Position numbers and translations under genes: made by a program. Source: Paraburkholderia sp. HP33-1 (GTDB lineage: Bacteria > Pseudomonadota > Gammaproteobacteria > Burkholderiales > Burkholderiaceae). From it: a DNA stretch of 64,000 bases. Position 1 is the first letter of the stretch, and every line of letters begins with the position of its first letter. Of this stretch, positions 8,802 through 17,804 are shown in pieces. The stretch spans positions 558,001 to 622,000 of the forward strand of contig NZ_JAJEJR010000002.1 in the NCBI RefSeq assembly GCF_021390595.1, given 5' to 3'. The notes beneath the pieces are model-generated. The model saw only the letters and a list, made by a program, of their open reading frames with translations. It did no database searches and had not been told where the DNA came from.

Positions 8802-9341
8802 ATGCATTCGCACGAACTCGTACAGCAACTGGACGTCATCGACCGCGACCAGTGGGGCGCACATCTGCCCGCGCACGTCATCGAACAATTGCCGGCGCAG
8901 GGGATCACGGTGTTCGCCGTCACCGACGACGCCTCCGACACCGCCGCATTCAGCGCGCGCTATGGCTTCGGTCTCGAAGACTGCGCGAACACGATCGTGG
9001 TCCGCTACAAGAAAGAGGGCGGCGAGCACTATGCGGCGCTGGTGTCGCTCGGCTCGCGGCGGCTCGACATCAACGGCGCCGTCAAGGCGGCGCTCGGCGC
9101 GCAGCGGCTGTCGTTCGCGAAGCGCGAGGCGGCGGTCGAGCATAGCCAGATGGAGTTCGGCGGCATTACCGCGTTCGGTCTGCCGGCCGATTGGCGCGTC
9201 CTCGTCGACGCCGCGGTGATGGAGCGCGCGCAGATCGTAATGGGCGCCGGCGTGCGCGCGGCGAAGCTGCTGCTCGTGCCCGACGTGCTGCGGCAGTGGC
9301 CGCGGTGCGAGGTGGCGGCGCTGACGCTGCCGGCGGAGTGA
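8802..9341 (+). CDS. YbaK/EbsC-type aminoacyl-tRNA deacylase family protein
   Basis: This 179-residue protein shows the YbaK/ProX signature: CANTIVVRYK, then VSLGSRRLDINGAVKAALGA, and FGGITAFGLPADWRVLVD. Family members clear mischarged aminoacyl-tRNAs in trans, for example Cys-tRNA-Pro. The specific substrate cannot be told from sequence. The ATG at 8802 (MHSHELVQQ) was chosen because the upstream extension in the same frame is low-complexity and lies in the divergent promoter gap. No strong ribosome site is visible. Confidence 0.82.
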   Translation: MHSHELVQQLDVIDRDQWGAHLPAHVIEQLPAQGITVFAVTDDASDTAAFSARYGFGLEDCANTIVVRYKKEGGEHYAALVSLGSRRLDINGAVKAALGAQRLSFAKREAAVEHSQMEFGGITAFGLPADWRVLVDAAVMERAQIVMGAGVRAAKLLLVPDVLRQWPRCEVAALTLPAE

Positions 9342-9466
9342 ACCCCGCAACCCTGAAGCCACACTGAAGTTTTCCTCCGTCGCGCCGTTAATCCCCACTA
9401 CGACATGAAACGTTTGCGGCGTCCGTTCGCGCGGACAGCCGCCGACCACGACAAGGGATACGGAAG

Positions 9467-11026
9467 ATGGAACGGTTTCGCCTGAAAGTGCGGCTGTGGC
9501 TCGCGCTCGCGGTGATGTGCATGGGCATTCTGGCGATCGGCCTGTGGGGCGCGTTCGAGACGCGCGACACGATGATCGCCGATCGCGAGGGCGAGCTGAA
9601 AAACGTGGTCAGCATCGCGTACAGCGTGCTCGATCGCTACAACGCGCTCGTCGCGGCCGGCACGATGCCGCTCGCGGACGCGCAGCGCGCCGCGATGGAC
9701 GACCTGCGCGCGATGCGCTACGACGGTGCCGGCGGCTATGTCGTGCTCGAAGACAGCCACGCGCACGTGCTGATGCACCCCACGCGTGCCGACCTCGTTG
9801 GCAAGGACATGACCAACGTCACGGATCCGGACGGCCGTCATGTGTTCAAGGAAGGTTCAGAGCAGACGCAGCGCGAAGGCGAGGCCTTCGTCCATTTGCA
9901 GTTCCTGAAGCCCGGCACCGGCAAGCTCGCGCCGAAAAGCAACTACATGCGGCTCTACAAGCCGTGGGACTGGACGATCGTCACCGGCGTCTTCACTGAC
10001 GACATCGACGCCGCGTTCTACCGCACCCTCGTGCAATACGTGATTGCGGCGCTGGTTCTGTGCGCGCTCGTGTCGCTGGTGATCGGCGTGATCCTGCGCA
10101 GCATCCTGCGCCAGCTTGGCGGCGAACCGGCGTACGCGGTGCAGATCGCGTCGCGTATCGCGGACGGCGATCTCGGTGTGGTCGTCGACGCGAAGGCCGG
10201 CGACAGCACGAGCCTGCTCGCGGCGATGCAACGCATGCAGCAGCGCCTCGCGCAGGCGATAGAGCAGATTCGCGGCGGCGCGACGCTGATTTCCTCCGTA
10301 TCGAACGAGATCGCCGCGGGCAACTCGGACCTGTCGCGCCGCACCGAGCAGCAGGCGGCCGCGCTCGGCGAGACCGCGTCGAGCATGGAGCAGATCACCG
10401 CGACCGTGCGCCAGAACGCCGATAACGCGAAGCAGGCGAGCCAGCTTGCGCACAACGCTTCGGACACTGCCGCGCGCGGTGGCGAAGTGGTCGGCCAGGT
10501 GATCGAGACCATGCGTGGGATTTCGCAGTCGTCGCACCGGATCGGCGACATCATCGGGGTGATCGAGGGGATCGCGTTTCAGACCAATATTCTCGCGTTG
10601 AACGCGGCCGTCGAGGCGGCGCGCGCGGGCGAGGAAGGCCGCGGTTTCGCGGTGGTCGCGGGCGAAGTGCGCACGCTCGCGCAACGCAGCGCCGCGGCCG
10701 CGAAGGAGATCAAGGCACTAATCGAGGAATCGGCCGCGCAGATCGCGGGCGGCTCGGAGTATGTGGGGCGCGCGGGCGACACGATGCAGGAAGTCGTGCA
10801 GGCGGTGCGTCGCGTGAACGACATCATGGGCGAGATCAGCGCGGCGTCGGCCGAGCAGACTTCGGGCATCGAGCAGGTCAATATCGCGGTGGCGAGCATG
10901 GACAAGACGACGCAGCAGAACGCGGCGCTCGTCGAGGAAGCGAGCGCGGCGGCCGAAGTGCTGAAAACGCAGACCGGGCAGTTGTCGGCGGCGATTGCGG
11001 TGTTTACGTTGCCGAAGCAGCGCTAA
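9467..11026 (+). CDS. Methyl-accepting chemotaxis protein with single Cache sensor
   Basis: This 519-residue chemoreceptor has an N-terminal membrane segment (about 8-30), then a periplasmic single-Cache (sCache_2) domain containing [20 protein letters not shown] and [11 protein letters not shown] second membrane segment near 190-212 follows, then a HAMP-like region, then the cytoplasmic signalling domain with the conserved hairpin tip [19 protein letters not shown]. It ends TLPKQR without an NWETF-type CheR-binding pentapeptide. The Cache domain is of the same kind as in the MctS-like kinase at 28.5 kb, and such domains often bind small organic acids. The gene is preceded by AAGGGA/GGAAG ribosome-like sequence and stands alone. 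Confidence 0.94.
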   Translation: MERFRLKVRLWLALAVMCMGILAIGLWGAFETRDTMIADREGELKNVVSIAYSVLDRYNALVAAGTMPLADAQRAAMDDLRAMRYDGAGGYVVLEDSHAHVLMHPTRADLVGKDMTNVTDPDGRHVFKEGSEQTQREGEAFVHLQFLKPGTGKLAPKSNYMRLYKPWDWTIVTGVFTDDIDAAFYRTLVQYVIAALVLCALVSLVIGVILRSILRQLGGEPAYAVQIASRIADGDLGVVVDAKAGDSTSLLAAMQRMQQRLAQAIEQIRGGATLISSVSNEIAAGNSDLSRRTEQQAAALGETASSMEQITATVRQNADNAKQASQLAHNASDTAARGGEVVGQVIETMRGISQSSHRIGDIIGVIEGIAFQTNILALNAAVEAARAGEEGRGFAVVAGEVRTLAQRSAAAAKEIKALIEESAAQIAGGSEYVGRAGDTMQEVVQAVRRVNDIMGEISAASAEQTSGIEQVNIAVASMDKTTQQNAALVEEASAAAEVLKTQTGQLSAAIAVFTLPKQR

Positions 11027-11186
11027 CCGCACTTCTCGCGCGGAGCCGATATCCGCGCGGCCTCAACGATTGGCGGTTGCGCTCCGGCAGGTTCTTCATG
11101 CGCAACTGCCTGCCCGCCTTGCGATCCGGTGTCGGCAGATGCAGTAGCTGCGTGAAGAGCCCGACGCCCGGAAAGCTCCGCTCAGA

Positions 11187-11777
11187 TCAGATAATCAGCC
11201 GCGACACCTTCGTGCCTTCGAGCGACACACCGGCCATCAGGCCGCCGTTGGTCAGCACGAAAGCCTGCACCGGGCTCGTCGCGGTCGACGAATCGACCGC
11301 GCCGTTCGCACCGACCTTCAGCACGGCGACGGTCGCATTCGCACCGACTGCCCAACCCTGGCTGCGCAGGAATTCGTCGAGCGCTTCCTGCGTCATGAAC
11401 AGGAACACCAGCGCCTTCGACTGTGCGCCGATCTGCAATCCAAACGAGCCCGCGGCCGTGCTGTAGTAGCCGGTCGTGCGGCCGCCGACGCGCAGCGCCC
11501 CCTCACCATACTGCGCGCCGACCCAGAAGCCGGCCGCGATCACCGACGGAAACACCAGCACGCCGCGCGCTTTCGAAACGAGTTCACGCGAACCGTCCAC
11601 GTTTTCGTAGAGACGCGCGAGCGTCAGATCGACGCCGGCGTTGATGGTGTCGCGCTTGCCAGCGTTGGCCGATGGCGATGCGTCCGAGGACGGCGAAGTC
11701 GTCGTGCAACCGGTGAGGCTCAGGCCTGCGACGGCCAATGCAGCGCTGCCGGTCATGATGAATTGTCGTCTGCGCAT
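11187..11777 (-). CDS. SYLF/YSC84-like lipoprotein
   Basis: This 196-residue protein starts MRRRQFIMTGSAALAVAGLSLTGC, a lipoprotein signal with lipobox LTGC (Cys24) and a twin-arginine-like start. The mature part carries SYLF (Ysc84-related) features: ARLYENVDGSRELVSKARGVLVFPSV, GAQYGEGALRVGG, YYSTAAGSFGLQIGAQS and a C-terminal GGLMAGVSLEGTKVS. SYLF domains bind lipids in eukaryotes. The bacterial role is not defined. It converges with the chemoreceptor gene. Confidence 0.9.
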   Translation of the reverse strand: MRRRQFIMTGSAALAVAGLSLTGCTTTSPSSDASPSANAGKRDTINAGVDLTLARLYENVDGSRELVSKARGVLVFPSVIAAGFWVGAQYGEGALRVGGRTTGYYSTAAGSFGLQIGAQSKALVFLFMTQEALDEFLRSQGWAVGANATVAVLKVGANGAVDSSTATSPVQAFVLTNGGLMAGVSLEGTKVSRLII

Positions 11778-11983
11778 GACTGTTTTCCTTTGCGTTTCTC
11801 ACGCCTGTCGTTCGTTATGGGAGTGTGCGACGAGTCGCCCGCTTGCTTTGTTCTCATTTGTGCGCAGGAGGTTCCGTGCGCGCGGATGTCTTGGCGGTGC
11901 AGGCGTACCGCAACGCCCGCTTGGCGGGCGTCCGTTGCGGGAGCGTACCGCAGAGCGGCGTCGCGTTGCGTCACGCCTGGTCG

Positions 11984-13372
11984 CTACACCGTTGGGCGAA
12001 TGTTCTGATTATGGCGGAACAAATTGCGCGGGTCGTAGCTGTTCTTCACATCGACGAGACGATCATAGTTCGGCCCATAGGCGTCCGCGATGCGGCCGCC
12101 TTCTTCCTGCGTCATGAAATTGACGTACACGCTGCCGAGCGCAAAGGGCCGCGACGCGTCGAAAAACTCGCGCGCCCACGCGATGCAGCGCTCGTCGTCG
12201 CGCGCATCGTCCCAGCGGCCGTGCACGTTCATCGCGTATTGTGTCTCGCGGCTCGGGTAGGCGGTCGCGTCGACGGCGACGCGTTGCGTTTGCGCGCCGA
12301 TCAGTCCAAAGAAGATTTCGCATTGCGCGGACGGCAGCGTGTCGATCGCGTGGATCAGCGCGTCGATCAGACCATCGTCGATCGTGGCGAGATTGTGCGA
12401 CTTCCAGTAGTTGCGCGCGCCCGGTGTGAGCAGCGGATCGAAGGCCTGTTGCCAGTTTTCATACGGCATCGGACCAAGATGCTCGCCGAGCGGCTTGCCG
12501 AAGCCCCGCACGGCTTCCACCGCCGCTGGGCCGTTTTCGACCGGCCCGTTGTAGCACATCGCGAGCACGAGTACGGGCTTGCCGTGCACGTCGGGCGACA
12601 GGAACGGCAGCGGCGGGGCGAGCCGCGCGACGGCCCATACGGCCAGCTCGTCGGGCATCGCGGGCGCGGCATTGCGGTATTGGATCAGGGCTTTCTTCGC
12701 GTCGGCGAGCGGCAACACGACGAGGCCGCCATACACGGTCGGGCCGACCGCATGGAGCGCGAACTCGAATAGCGTAACGACGCCGAAATTGCCGCCGCCG
12801 CCGCGAATCGCCCAGAACAGATCGTCGTTTTCGGTGTCGCTCACGTGACGCAATGCGCCGTCCGCGGTGACGATGTCGGCCGCGACGAGGTTGTCGATCG
12901 TCATGCCGTAGCGGCGGCTCAGCCAGCCGAAGCCGCCGCCGAGCGTCAGACCCGCGACGCCGGTCGTCGAGTTGATGCCGAGCGGGGTCGCGAGTCCGAA
13001 TGCCTGCGCTTCGTGATCGACATCGTGCAGCGTCGCCCCAGGCTCGACATACGCGCGCTGCGCTTGCGGGTCGATACGCACAGATTTCATTGCGGACAGA
13101 TCGAGCACGAGGCCGTCGTCGCACAGCGCGCTGCCGCCGATGTTGTGGCCGCCTCCTCGAATCGCCAGGGGCAGGCCGTTGTCGCGCGCGAACGCGACGC
13201 CGCGGCGTACGTCGGCGACGCCCGCGCAGCGCAGGATCATCGCGGGATAACGGTCGATCATCGCGTTCCAGACGCTGCGCGCCTCGTCGAAGCCTGGCGA
13301 GTCGGACAGCAGAAGCTGGCCGCGTAGGCCGGATTTGAATTCGTCTACCGCGCTGCTGGAAATAGAAACCAT
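11984..13372 (-). CDS. FAD-binding oxidoreductase of the berberine-bridge (BBE/VAO) type
   Basis: This 462-residue flavoprotein has the VAO/PCMH FAD-binding domain. His76 in IRGGGHNIGG is the expected 8-alpha-histidyl FAD attachment site. The second region, ATPLGINSTTGVAGLTLGGG, has no Cys at the 6-S-cysteinyl position, so FAD is probably attached through one bond only. The C-terminal BBE segment (YDPRNLFRHNQNI) is present. Members oxidise sugars or alkaloid-like alcohols and amines. Substrate unknown. The ATG at 13372 was preferred over 13384 because GAGG lies six bases upstream of it. There is no signal peptide. Confidence 0.9.
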   Translation of the reverse strand: MVSISSSAVDEFKSGLRGQLLLSDSPGFDEARSVWNAMIDRYPAMILRCAGVADVRRGVAFARDNGLPLAIRGGGHNIGGSALCDDGLVLDLSAMKSVRIDPQAQRAYVEPGATLHDVDHEAQAFGLATPLGINSTTGVAGLTLGGGFGWLSRRYGMTIDNLVAADIVTADGALRHVSDTENDDLFWAIRGGGGNFGVVTLFEFALHAVGPTVYGGLVVLPLADAKKALIQYRNAAPAMPDELAVWAVARLAPPLPFLSPDVHGKPVLVLAMCYNGPVENGPAAVEAVRGFGKPLGEHLGPMPYENWQQAFDPLLTPGARNYWKSHNLATIDDGLIDALIHAIDTLPSAQCEIFFGLIGAQTQRVAVDATAYPSRETQYAMNVHGRWDDARDDERCIAWAREFFDASRPFALGSVYVNFMTQEEGGRIADAYGPNYDRLVDVKNSYDPRNLFRHNQNIRPTV

Positions 13373-14373
13373 GATGTACCTCATCGGAGAGGGGAAGGCG
13401 CTCGCAGAGCACTGCTCAGCAGACCAAACAAAGTGCGGGCGGGGAATGAAAGCGGATTGAGAGGTTCGGCTGCGTGCAGTAAACGGGGTGGCGCGTCGAA
13501 GGCAAACAAAGGTTTACCCGCGCCTGGGGGCAATTCCGTGCTGTGGCTCGCAGGACAGGCTTTTGCGAACCCAGCAACGACGCCGCGAAGCTGTACCGCT
13601 GAAGATGGTGGAAATGCTCCGGACAAAGCGAGCGCGCTGATGTGTTGGTTATCTGACGCACTGGTGGTTGTGCCGCGACACTTTGCGTGTGGCGTTGGGC
13701 TGTGATTGCCGGCGCCTGAGGCACGCGTTTCACGAAGTGCGAGGTAACGCACATCGCGACAGCGATTTCGCGACGTATGCGCGCAGCGTAACGACCCGCG
13801 ATGTTTCGCGCGCGCGTTTCTGTGATTTTCATTGCGCTGTCTATGGCATTGCGCTCATTCGGCTTTTCGCATTTTTATTTTTATGTGCGGATAAACACAT
13901 GAATAAAAACACCGGTGTGTAAATGGCTTGAATTTGTCGGATAAAACCATGATCTGATTTTCATGTGCCGATCGGATTGCATTGATGGCAATAAGTTTTC
14001 ACTGCTTGCCTGAAGAATATGTATTGACGGAATTTTCGGGTGATTAATCGATCAACGCCGCCTGGCAGGCCGAATCGGCAATATCGCATTACGTGACCTA
14101 ACGCACGGTCGCGCGATTGCGCTGCGAATAACTTCAACGTCCATAAAGCCTCGCTGTGCGGGTTTCACGATGTTGTGCGCGCATGGCCAGCCGATTCTCT
14201 CGAAGCACGCCAAATCCGACCGGGGATTTTTCGTGAGAGAAGTGTTCAATGCGATCTCATTTTAATTCGCATAAAGCGAAGGGCGGAGGCTTTGAATTTT
14301 CGTTTTCTTGGTGAGCGGAGATTCACTCGTTAATTGGGCCGGTCGTTCTGGAAGAAATAATTAGGAGATTGTA
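13373..14373. other. Kilobase AT-rich intergenic region upstream of the GHGDG repeat gene
   Basis: About 1 kb without a supported gene. The part from about 13830 to 14370 is markedly A/T-rich against this genome and contains two similar 15-mers (CGGATAAACACATGA at 13888 and CGGATAAAACCATGA at 13938, exactly 50 bp apart). A good ribosome site (TTAGGAG near 14362) precedes the repeat gene. The composition suggests a long regulatory region or acquired DNA. Confidence 0.5.
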
Positions 14374-16098
14374 ATGAAAAGGCAAAACGGGGACGCGTGG
14401 ACATTGGGAACGCGACGGGCGGCCTTGGCAGTGGCAGTCAGTCTTTATGCGGCGATGGCGGGTGCGCAGACGAATTCGGGGAGTTCCGCAGCGCCGGCAA
14501 CGAATTCAGGAATGATGGTGGCCGCCGAGTTGGGCGCGCACGGCGTATGTCCGTCGGGCGCCGGTCCGGGCTGCACATCGCAAAGAGGCGGACAGACCGG
14601 GTCGGGCGGCTTCGGCGTCGCGGCGGCGGGACATAGCTCGACGTCGTCCACGGGCTCGACGTCGTCCACCAGCTCGTCGGCGGGCAGCGGGACGTCGTCG
14701 ACGGGCGCGAGCGCGAGCAGCGGTGGCGGAAATAGCTCGGCGGGTTCCGGCTCGGGCGGGCTGGGCTCGGGCAGTACCGGCGGCAACAGCGGCAGTGGCG
14801 GTTCTAGCAACAAAGGTAGCGGTGGCAGCAACGGTAACGGCGGTGCTGGTAGTGGTGGTGGCGGTGATGGGTCGGGAACTGGCGGCACCGGCGCTACCAG
14901 TGGCGATGGCGGCGGTGATAACGGCGGGGATGGTGGCCATGGACATGGCCACGGTGATGGCGGTCATGGTGACGGCGGTCATGGCGATGGCGGTCATGGC
15001 GACGGCGGTCATGGCGATGGCGGTCATGGCGACAGCGGCCATGGCGATGGCAGTCATGGCGACAGCGGCCATGGCGACGGTGGTCATGGTGACGGTGGTC
15101 ATGGTGACGGCGGCCACGGCGATGGCGGTCATGGTGACGGCGGTCATGGCGATGGCGGTCATGGCGATGGCGGTCATGGTGACGGCGGTCATGGCGATGG
15201 CGGTCATGGCGACGGCGGTCATGGTGACAGCGGCCACGGCGACAGCGGCCACGGTGACAGCGGCCACGGTGACGGCGGCCACGGCGACGGCGGTCATGGT
15301 GACAGCGGTCATGGTGACAGCGGCCACGGCGATGGCGGTCATGGCGACGGCGGTCATGGTGACAGCGGCCACGGCGACAGCGGCCACGGTGACAGCGGCC
15401 ACGGTGACGGCGGCCACGGCGACGGCGGCCACGGCGACGGCGGTCATGGTGACAGCGGTCACGGCGACGGCGGTCATGGTGACAGCGGTCATGGCGATGG
15501 CGGTCATGGCGATGGTGGTCATGGTGACAGCGGTCACGGCGACGGCGGTCATGGTGACAGCGGCCACGGCGATGGCGGTCATGGCGACGGTGGTCATGGT
15601 GACGGCGGCCACGGCGATGGTGGCCATGGTGATGGCAGTCATGGCGACAGCGGTCATGGCGACGGCGGTCATGGTGACGGCGGTCATGGCGATGGCGGTC
15701 ATGGTGATGGCGGTCATGGCGATGGCGGTCATGGTGCCGGCGGCCACGGCGACAGCGGCCATGGCGACAGCGGTCATGGCGACAGCGGTCATGGCGATGC
15801 CGGCCACGGTGACAGCGGCCACGGCGATGGCGGCCATGGTGTCAGCGGCCACGGCGACGGCGGTCACGGTAGCAGTGGCGGCCCGAGCAACAGTGGTGGC
15901 GAAGGCAAGGGCGGCTCCGGAAACGGCAGCCATGGCGGCGACGGCGGTGGCGGTCACGGCAATGGCGGTTCCGGAACGAGCGGTCACGGTAGCACCAGCA
16001 GCTCCGGCAACGGAGGCCAGGGTGGCCAGGGCGGCCACGGCGGCGGCTACGGCGGCGGTGGCTCCAGCAATGGCGGCCACGGCGGCGGCAACCACTAA
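14374..16098 (+). CDS. Secreted low-complexity protein with 61 tandem GHGDG/GHGDS pentapeptides
   Basis: This 574-residue protein has four parts. There is a signal peptide (twin basic start, hydrophobic AALAVAVSLYAAMAGA, cleavage before QTNSG). A Ser/Gly/Thr-rich region with CPSGAGPGC (two Cys) follows. Then come perfect-length pentapeptides Gly-His-Gly-Asp-Gly or -Ser from about residue 197 to 501. The end is Gly/Asn/Ser-rich. About 60 His and 60 Asp in a regular array suggest metal binding or an ordered acidic/His surface layer, which is inference. I do not recognise a family. The start is supported by a ribosome site (TTAGGAG) and the signal peptide. The repeat keeps several other frames open, but only this frame has a signal sequence. 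No export partner lies nearby. Confidence 0.85.
   Translation: MKRQNGDAWTLGTRRAALAVAVSLYAAMAGAQTNSGSSAAPATNSGMMVAAELGAHGVCPSGAGPGCTSQRGGQTGSGGFGVAAAGHSSTSSTGSTSSTSSSAGSGTSSTGASASSGGGNSSAGSGSGGLGSGSTGGNSGSGGSSNKGSGGSNGNGGAGSGGGGDGSGTGGTGATSGDGGGDNGGDGGHGHGHGDGGHGDGGHGDGGHGDGGHGDGGHGDSGHGDGSHGDSGHGDGGHGDGGHGDGGHGDGGHGDGGHGDGGHGDGGHGDGGHGDGGHGDGGHGDSGHGDSGHGDSGHGDGGHGDGGHGDSGHGDSGHGDGGHGDGGHGDSGHGDSGHGDSGHGDGGHGDGGHGDGGHGDSGHGDGGHGDSGHGDGGHGDGGHGDSGHGDGGHGDSGHGDGGHGDGGHGDGGHGDGGHGDGSHGDSGHGDGGHGDGGHGDGGHGDGGHGDGGHGAGGHGDSGHGDSGHGDSGHGDAGHGDSGHGDGGHGVSGHGDGGHGSSGGPSNSGGEGKGGSGNGSHGGDGGGGHGNGGSGTSGHGSTSSSGNGGQGGQGGHGGGYGGGGSSNGGHGGGNH
14962..15876 (+). repeat. Tandem 15-bp repeat array, 61 units, in-frame
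   Basis: The unit GGY-CAY-GGY-GAY-RGC repeats without any length change for 915 bp. Variation is mostly at third codon positions and at Gly/Ser of the last codon, with rare Ala or Val. Blocks such as 15301-15360 and 15541-15600 are nearly identical over 60 bp, showing expansion by multi-unit duplications. Copy number is expected to vary between strains and to be error-prone in assembly. Confidence 0.95.
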
Positions 16099-16479
16099 CC
16101 GGTCGCAGGAGTGCCGCGAAGCTTGCGGGACTCCCGCCAAACGTGGAGGCCGGCGCCGCCCGACCTCCACACTGACCACGATCGAGCGTCGAATGAAACT
16201 GACAGCGAACAAGCCGGCGAAGAAACCAGCCGGGGAACCAGCAAGCGAACCATCCAACAAAGATCCAACCAGGCAACAAGGTGGACGGCCCCCACCGTCG
16301 ACTCAACTCCGCAACTCGATCACCCTCTGCTGCACCGCCAGAAAAACCTGCTCCCCCGCAGCGCGGCCCGTCTCACGCGCGGCCCCGTGAAACTTCCAAA
16401 CGCCGGCAGCACCCCACGATCGATCCCAAAGCGAAAGCACGGCTCGGGCACAGACTCGACATCCGACGAACGCGGCAAC
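16099..16479. other. Gap between the repeat gene and the helicase remnant
   Basis: No gene can be supported. A minus-strand frame continues from the helicase remnant to 16303, but that last part does not resemble the helicase C-terminus and may be read-through into non-coding DNA. Confidence 0.35.
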
Positions 16480-17170
16480 GCGACTCGCGTTCATTCGTTC
16501 GAGCACAATACGAATGCGCAGCACGTCGATTTCCCGCAGCAGTACTTCGGTATCGGCCTGGCCGAACAGCAGACTGCCGCGATCGTGCTGACGAAAGATC
16601 TCATAGACTAGCCCGGTCGATGCCTGCAATTGCCGCGCTCTTTTTTCTGTCCCGGATGCACCTGAAACACGAGTCCCCAAGCGCGCGCAATCTCGCGAAA
16701 ACGGTGTAGCGAGAATACAGACGAAATGAGGCTCGCGAGAATGTCGTGATCGAGTTCTTCAGGGGGAAAGCAGGCCACTCTGTAGTCGCGCGTCCCAATC
16801 GAATTCCTGCGCGCACGGAAATTCAGAACCGTAGTCGTATATCGAAATGGAAAGCGTGCCGGGCCCGTCGGGCACGAGCATCGTCAGCGTCGCGCCGTCG
16901 CCTTCGACAAAACCCGGCGCCCAGTCGAACTATTCCTGAGTCATATCGTGATATGCATAGGTGTGCAGAATTTAACGGTGCAGCTCACGTGCGTCGAAAC
17001 CACCGCCGATCGCAACGGTGACGAGGTGCTGCACCAGCAGGTCGAACGCCTTTTGCGACGTGGCGCGGCTTTCGATCTGCCGCTTGTCGACGACATCACA
17101 CCCGGCCGCCGCTTCGATCAACTCGAGCGCATGCGTCGGCACGATCGCTGGACGTTTGCGTGGACCACGG
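16480..17170 (-). pseudogene. Remnant of a ligase-associated Lhr-type DEXH helicase
   Basis: Read on the minus strand, pieces of the C-terminal half of the ligase-associated DEXH-box (Lhr-like) helicase appear in the correct order. These are VPTHALELIEAAA, then AFDLLVQHLVTVAIGGGF (about 17050-17000), AYHDMTQE-stop-FDWAPGFVEGDGATLT, an LSISIYDYG...FDW segment, ELDHDILASL...RFREIARAWGLVFQVHPGQ, and ARQLQASTGLVYEIFRQHD...LLFGQADTEVL. In-frame stops lie at 16972-16974 and 16930-16932. Frame changes fall near a C5 run (about 16762-16766) and an A6 run (16641-16646). The helicase domains and at least one internal segment are missing, and no partner ATP-dependent ligase is in the window. The family call is from memory of conserved motifs. 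Confidence 0.7.
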
Positions 17171-17298
17171 GCTCGCGTGACGGTTAAGTGACGTGCCGGA
17201 ACGGCGCGCAACGACCGGCGGCATCGGGCAATACCCGGGAGCCTCGGCCGACATCTGATCCGTTACAATCAACCGGATTACCCCACTGGAGACTCGCC

Positions 17299-17700
17299 TT
17301 GAAATCACTCGTTGCTTTGCTGGCCGCAGCCGTTCTGTCCTCGACCGCGATGGCTGCCGCCCCGACCACGGAGAAGTTGCCGTCCGGCGTCATCGTCGAA
17401 CATCTGACGCAAGGCACGGGCCCGCAACCGTCGGCGGACGACGTCGTGAAGGTCAACTATCGCGGCACGCTGCCCAACGGCACCGAATTCGACAGTTCGG
17501 CCAAGCATGGCGGCCCGGCCACGTTCCCGCTCAATCGCGTGATTCCGTGCTGGACCCAAGGCGTGCAGAAGATGAAAGTTGGCGGCAAGGCGCGGCTCAC
17601 GTGCCCGGCGGCAACCGCATACGGCGATCGCGGCGTCGGCCCGATTCCGCCGAATACCGATCTGACCTTCGAAGTCGAACTGGTCGGCATCGTCAAGTAA
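17299..17700 (+). CDS. FKBP-type peptidyl-prolyl cis-trans isomerase, exported
   Basis: This 133-residue precursor starts at a TTG (17299) with CTGGAGA just upstream. That start gives a clean signal peptide (KSLVALLAAAVLSSTAMAA), whereas the longer frame from 17188 hides it. The mature part is one FKBP domain with VKVNYRGTLPNGTEFDSS, FPLNRVIPCWTQGVQKMKVGGK and the C-terminal PPNTDLTFEVELVGI. It catalyses proline isomerisation and should act in the periplasm. A hairpin terminator follows. Confidence 0.93.
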   Translation: MKSLVALLAAAVLSSTAMAAAPTTEKLPSGVIVEHLTQGTGPQPSADDVVKVNYRGTLPNGTEFDSSAKHGGPATFPLNRVIPCWTQGVQKMKVGGKARLTCPAATAYGDRGVGPIPPNTDLTFEVELVGIVK

Positions 17701-17738
17701 AAGCCCGCGAGCGGCGCTAAAGATGCACTGAGACCCGA

Positions 17739-17771
17739 GCCTCGCTGCGCCCATCGCAGCGAGGCTTTCTT
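17739..17771 (+). terminator. Intrinsic terminator after the FKBP gene
   Basis: The 11-bp perfect stem GCCTCGCTGCG (17739-17749) pairs with CGCAGCGAGGC (17755-17765), with a 5-nt loop and TTTCTT after it. Confidence 0.8.
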
Positions 17772-17804
17772 ATGGGCGCGCAATCGTCCAACAGGGGATT
17801 CACC

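Noticed and set aside
14962..15876. Short tandem repeats resembling a CRISPR array at first sight
   Set aside because: Units are 15 bp with no spacers and are in frame within a signal-peptide-bearing gene; no cas genes are present.
14506..16260. Long antisense open frame (584 codons) across the GHGDG repeat
   Set aside because: It has no ribosome site, signal or family resemblance. The openness is explained by the repeat unit lacking stops in that frame.
16303..16479. Continuation of the helicase remnant frame to 16303
   Set aside because: This part does not match the expected end of the helicase and no other family was recognised.
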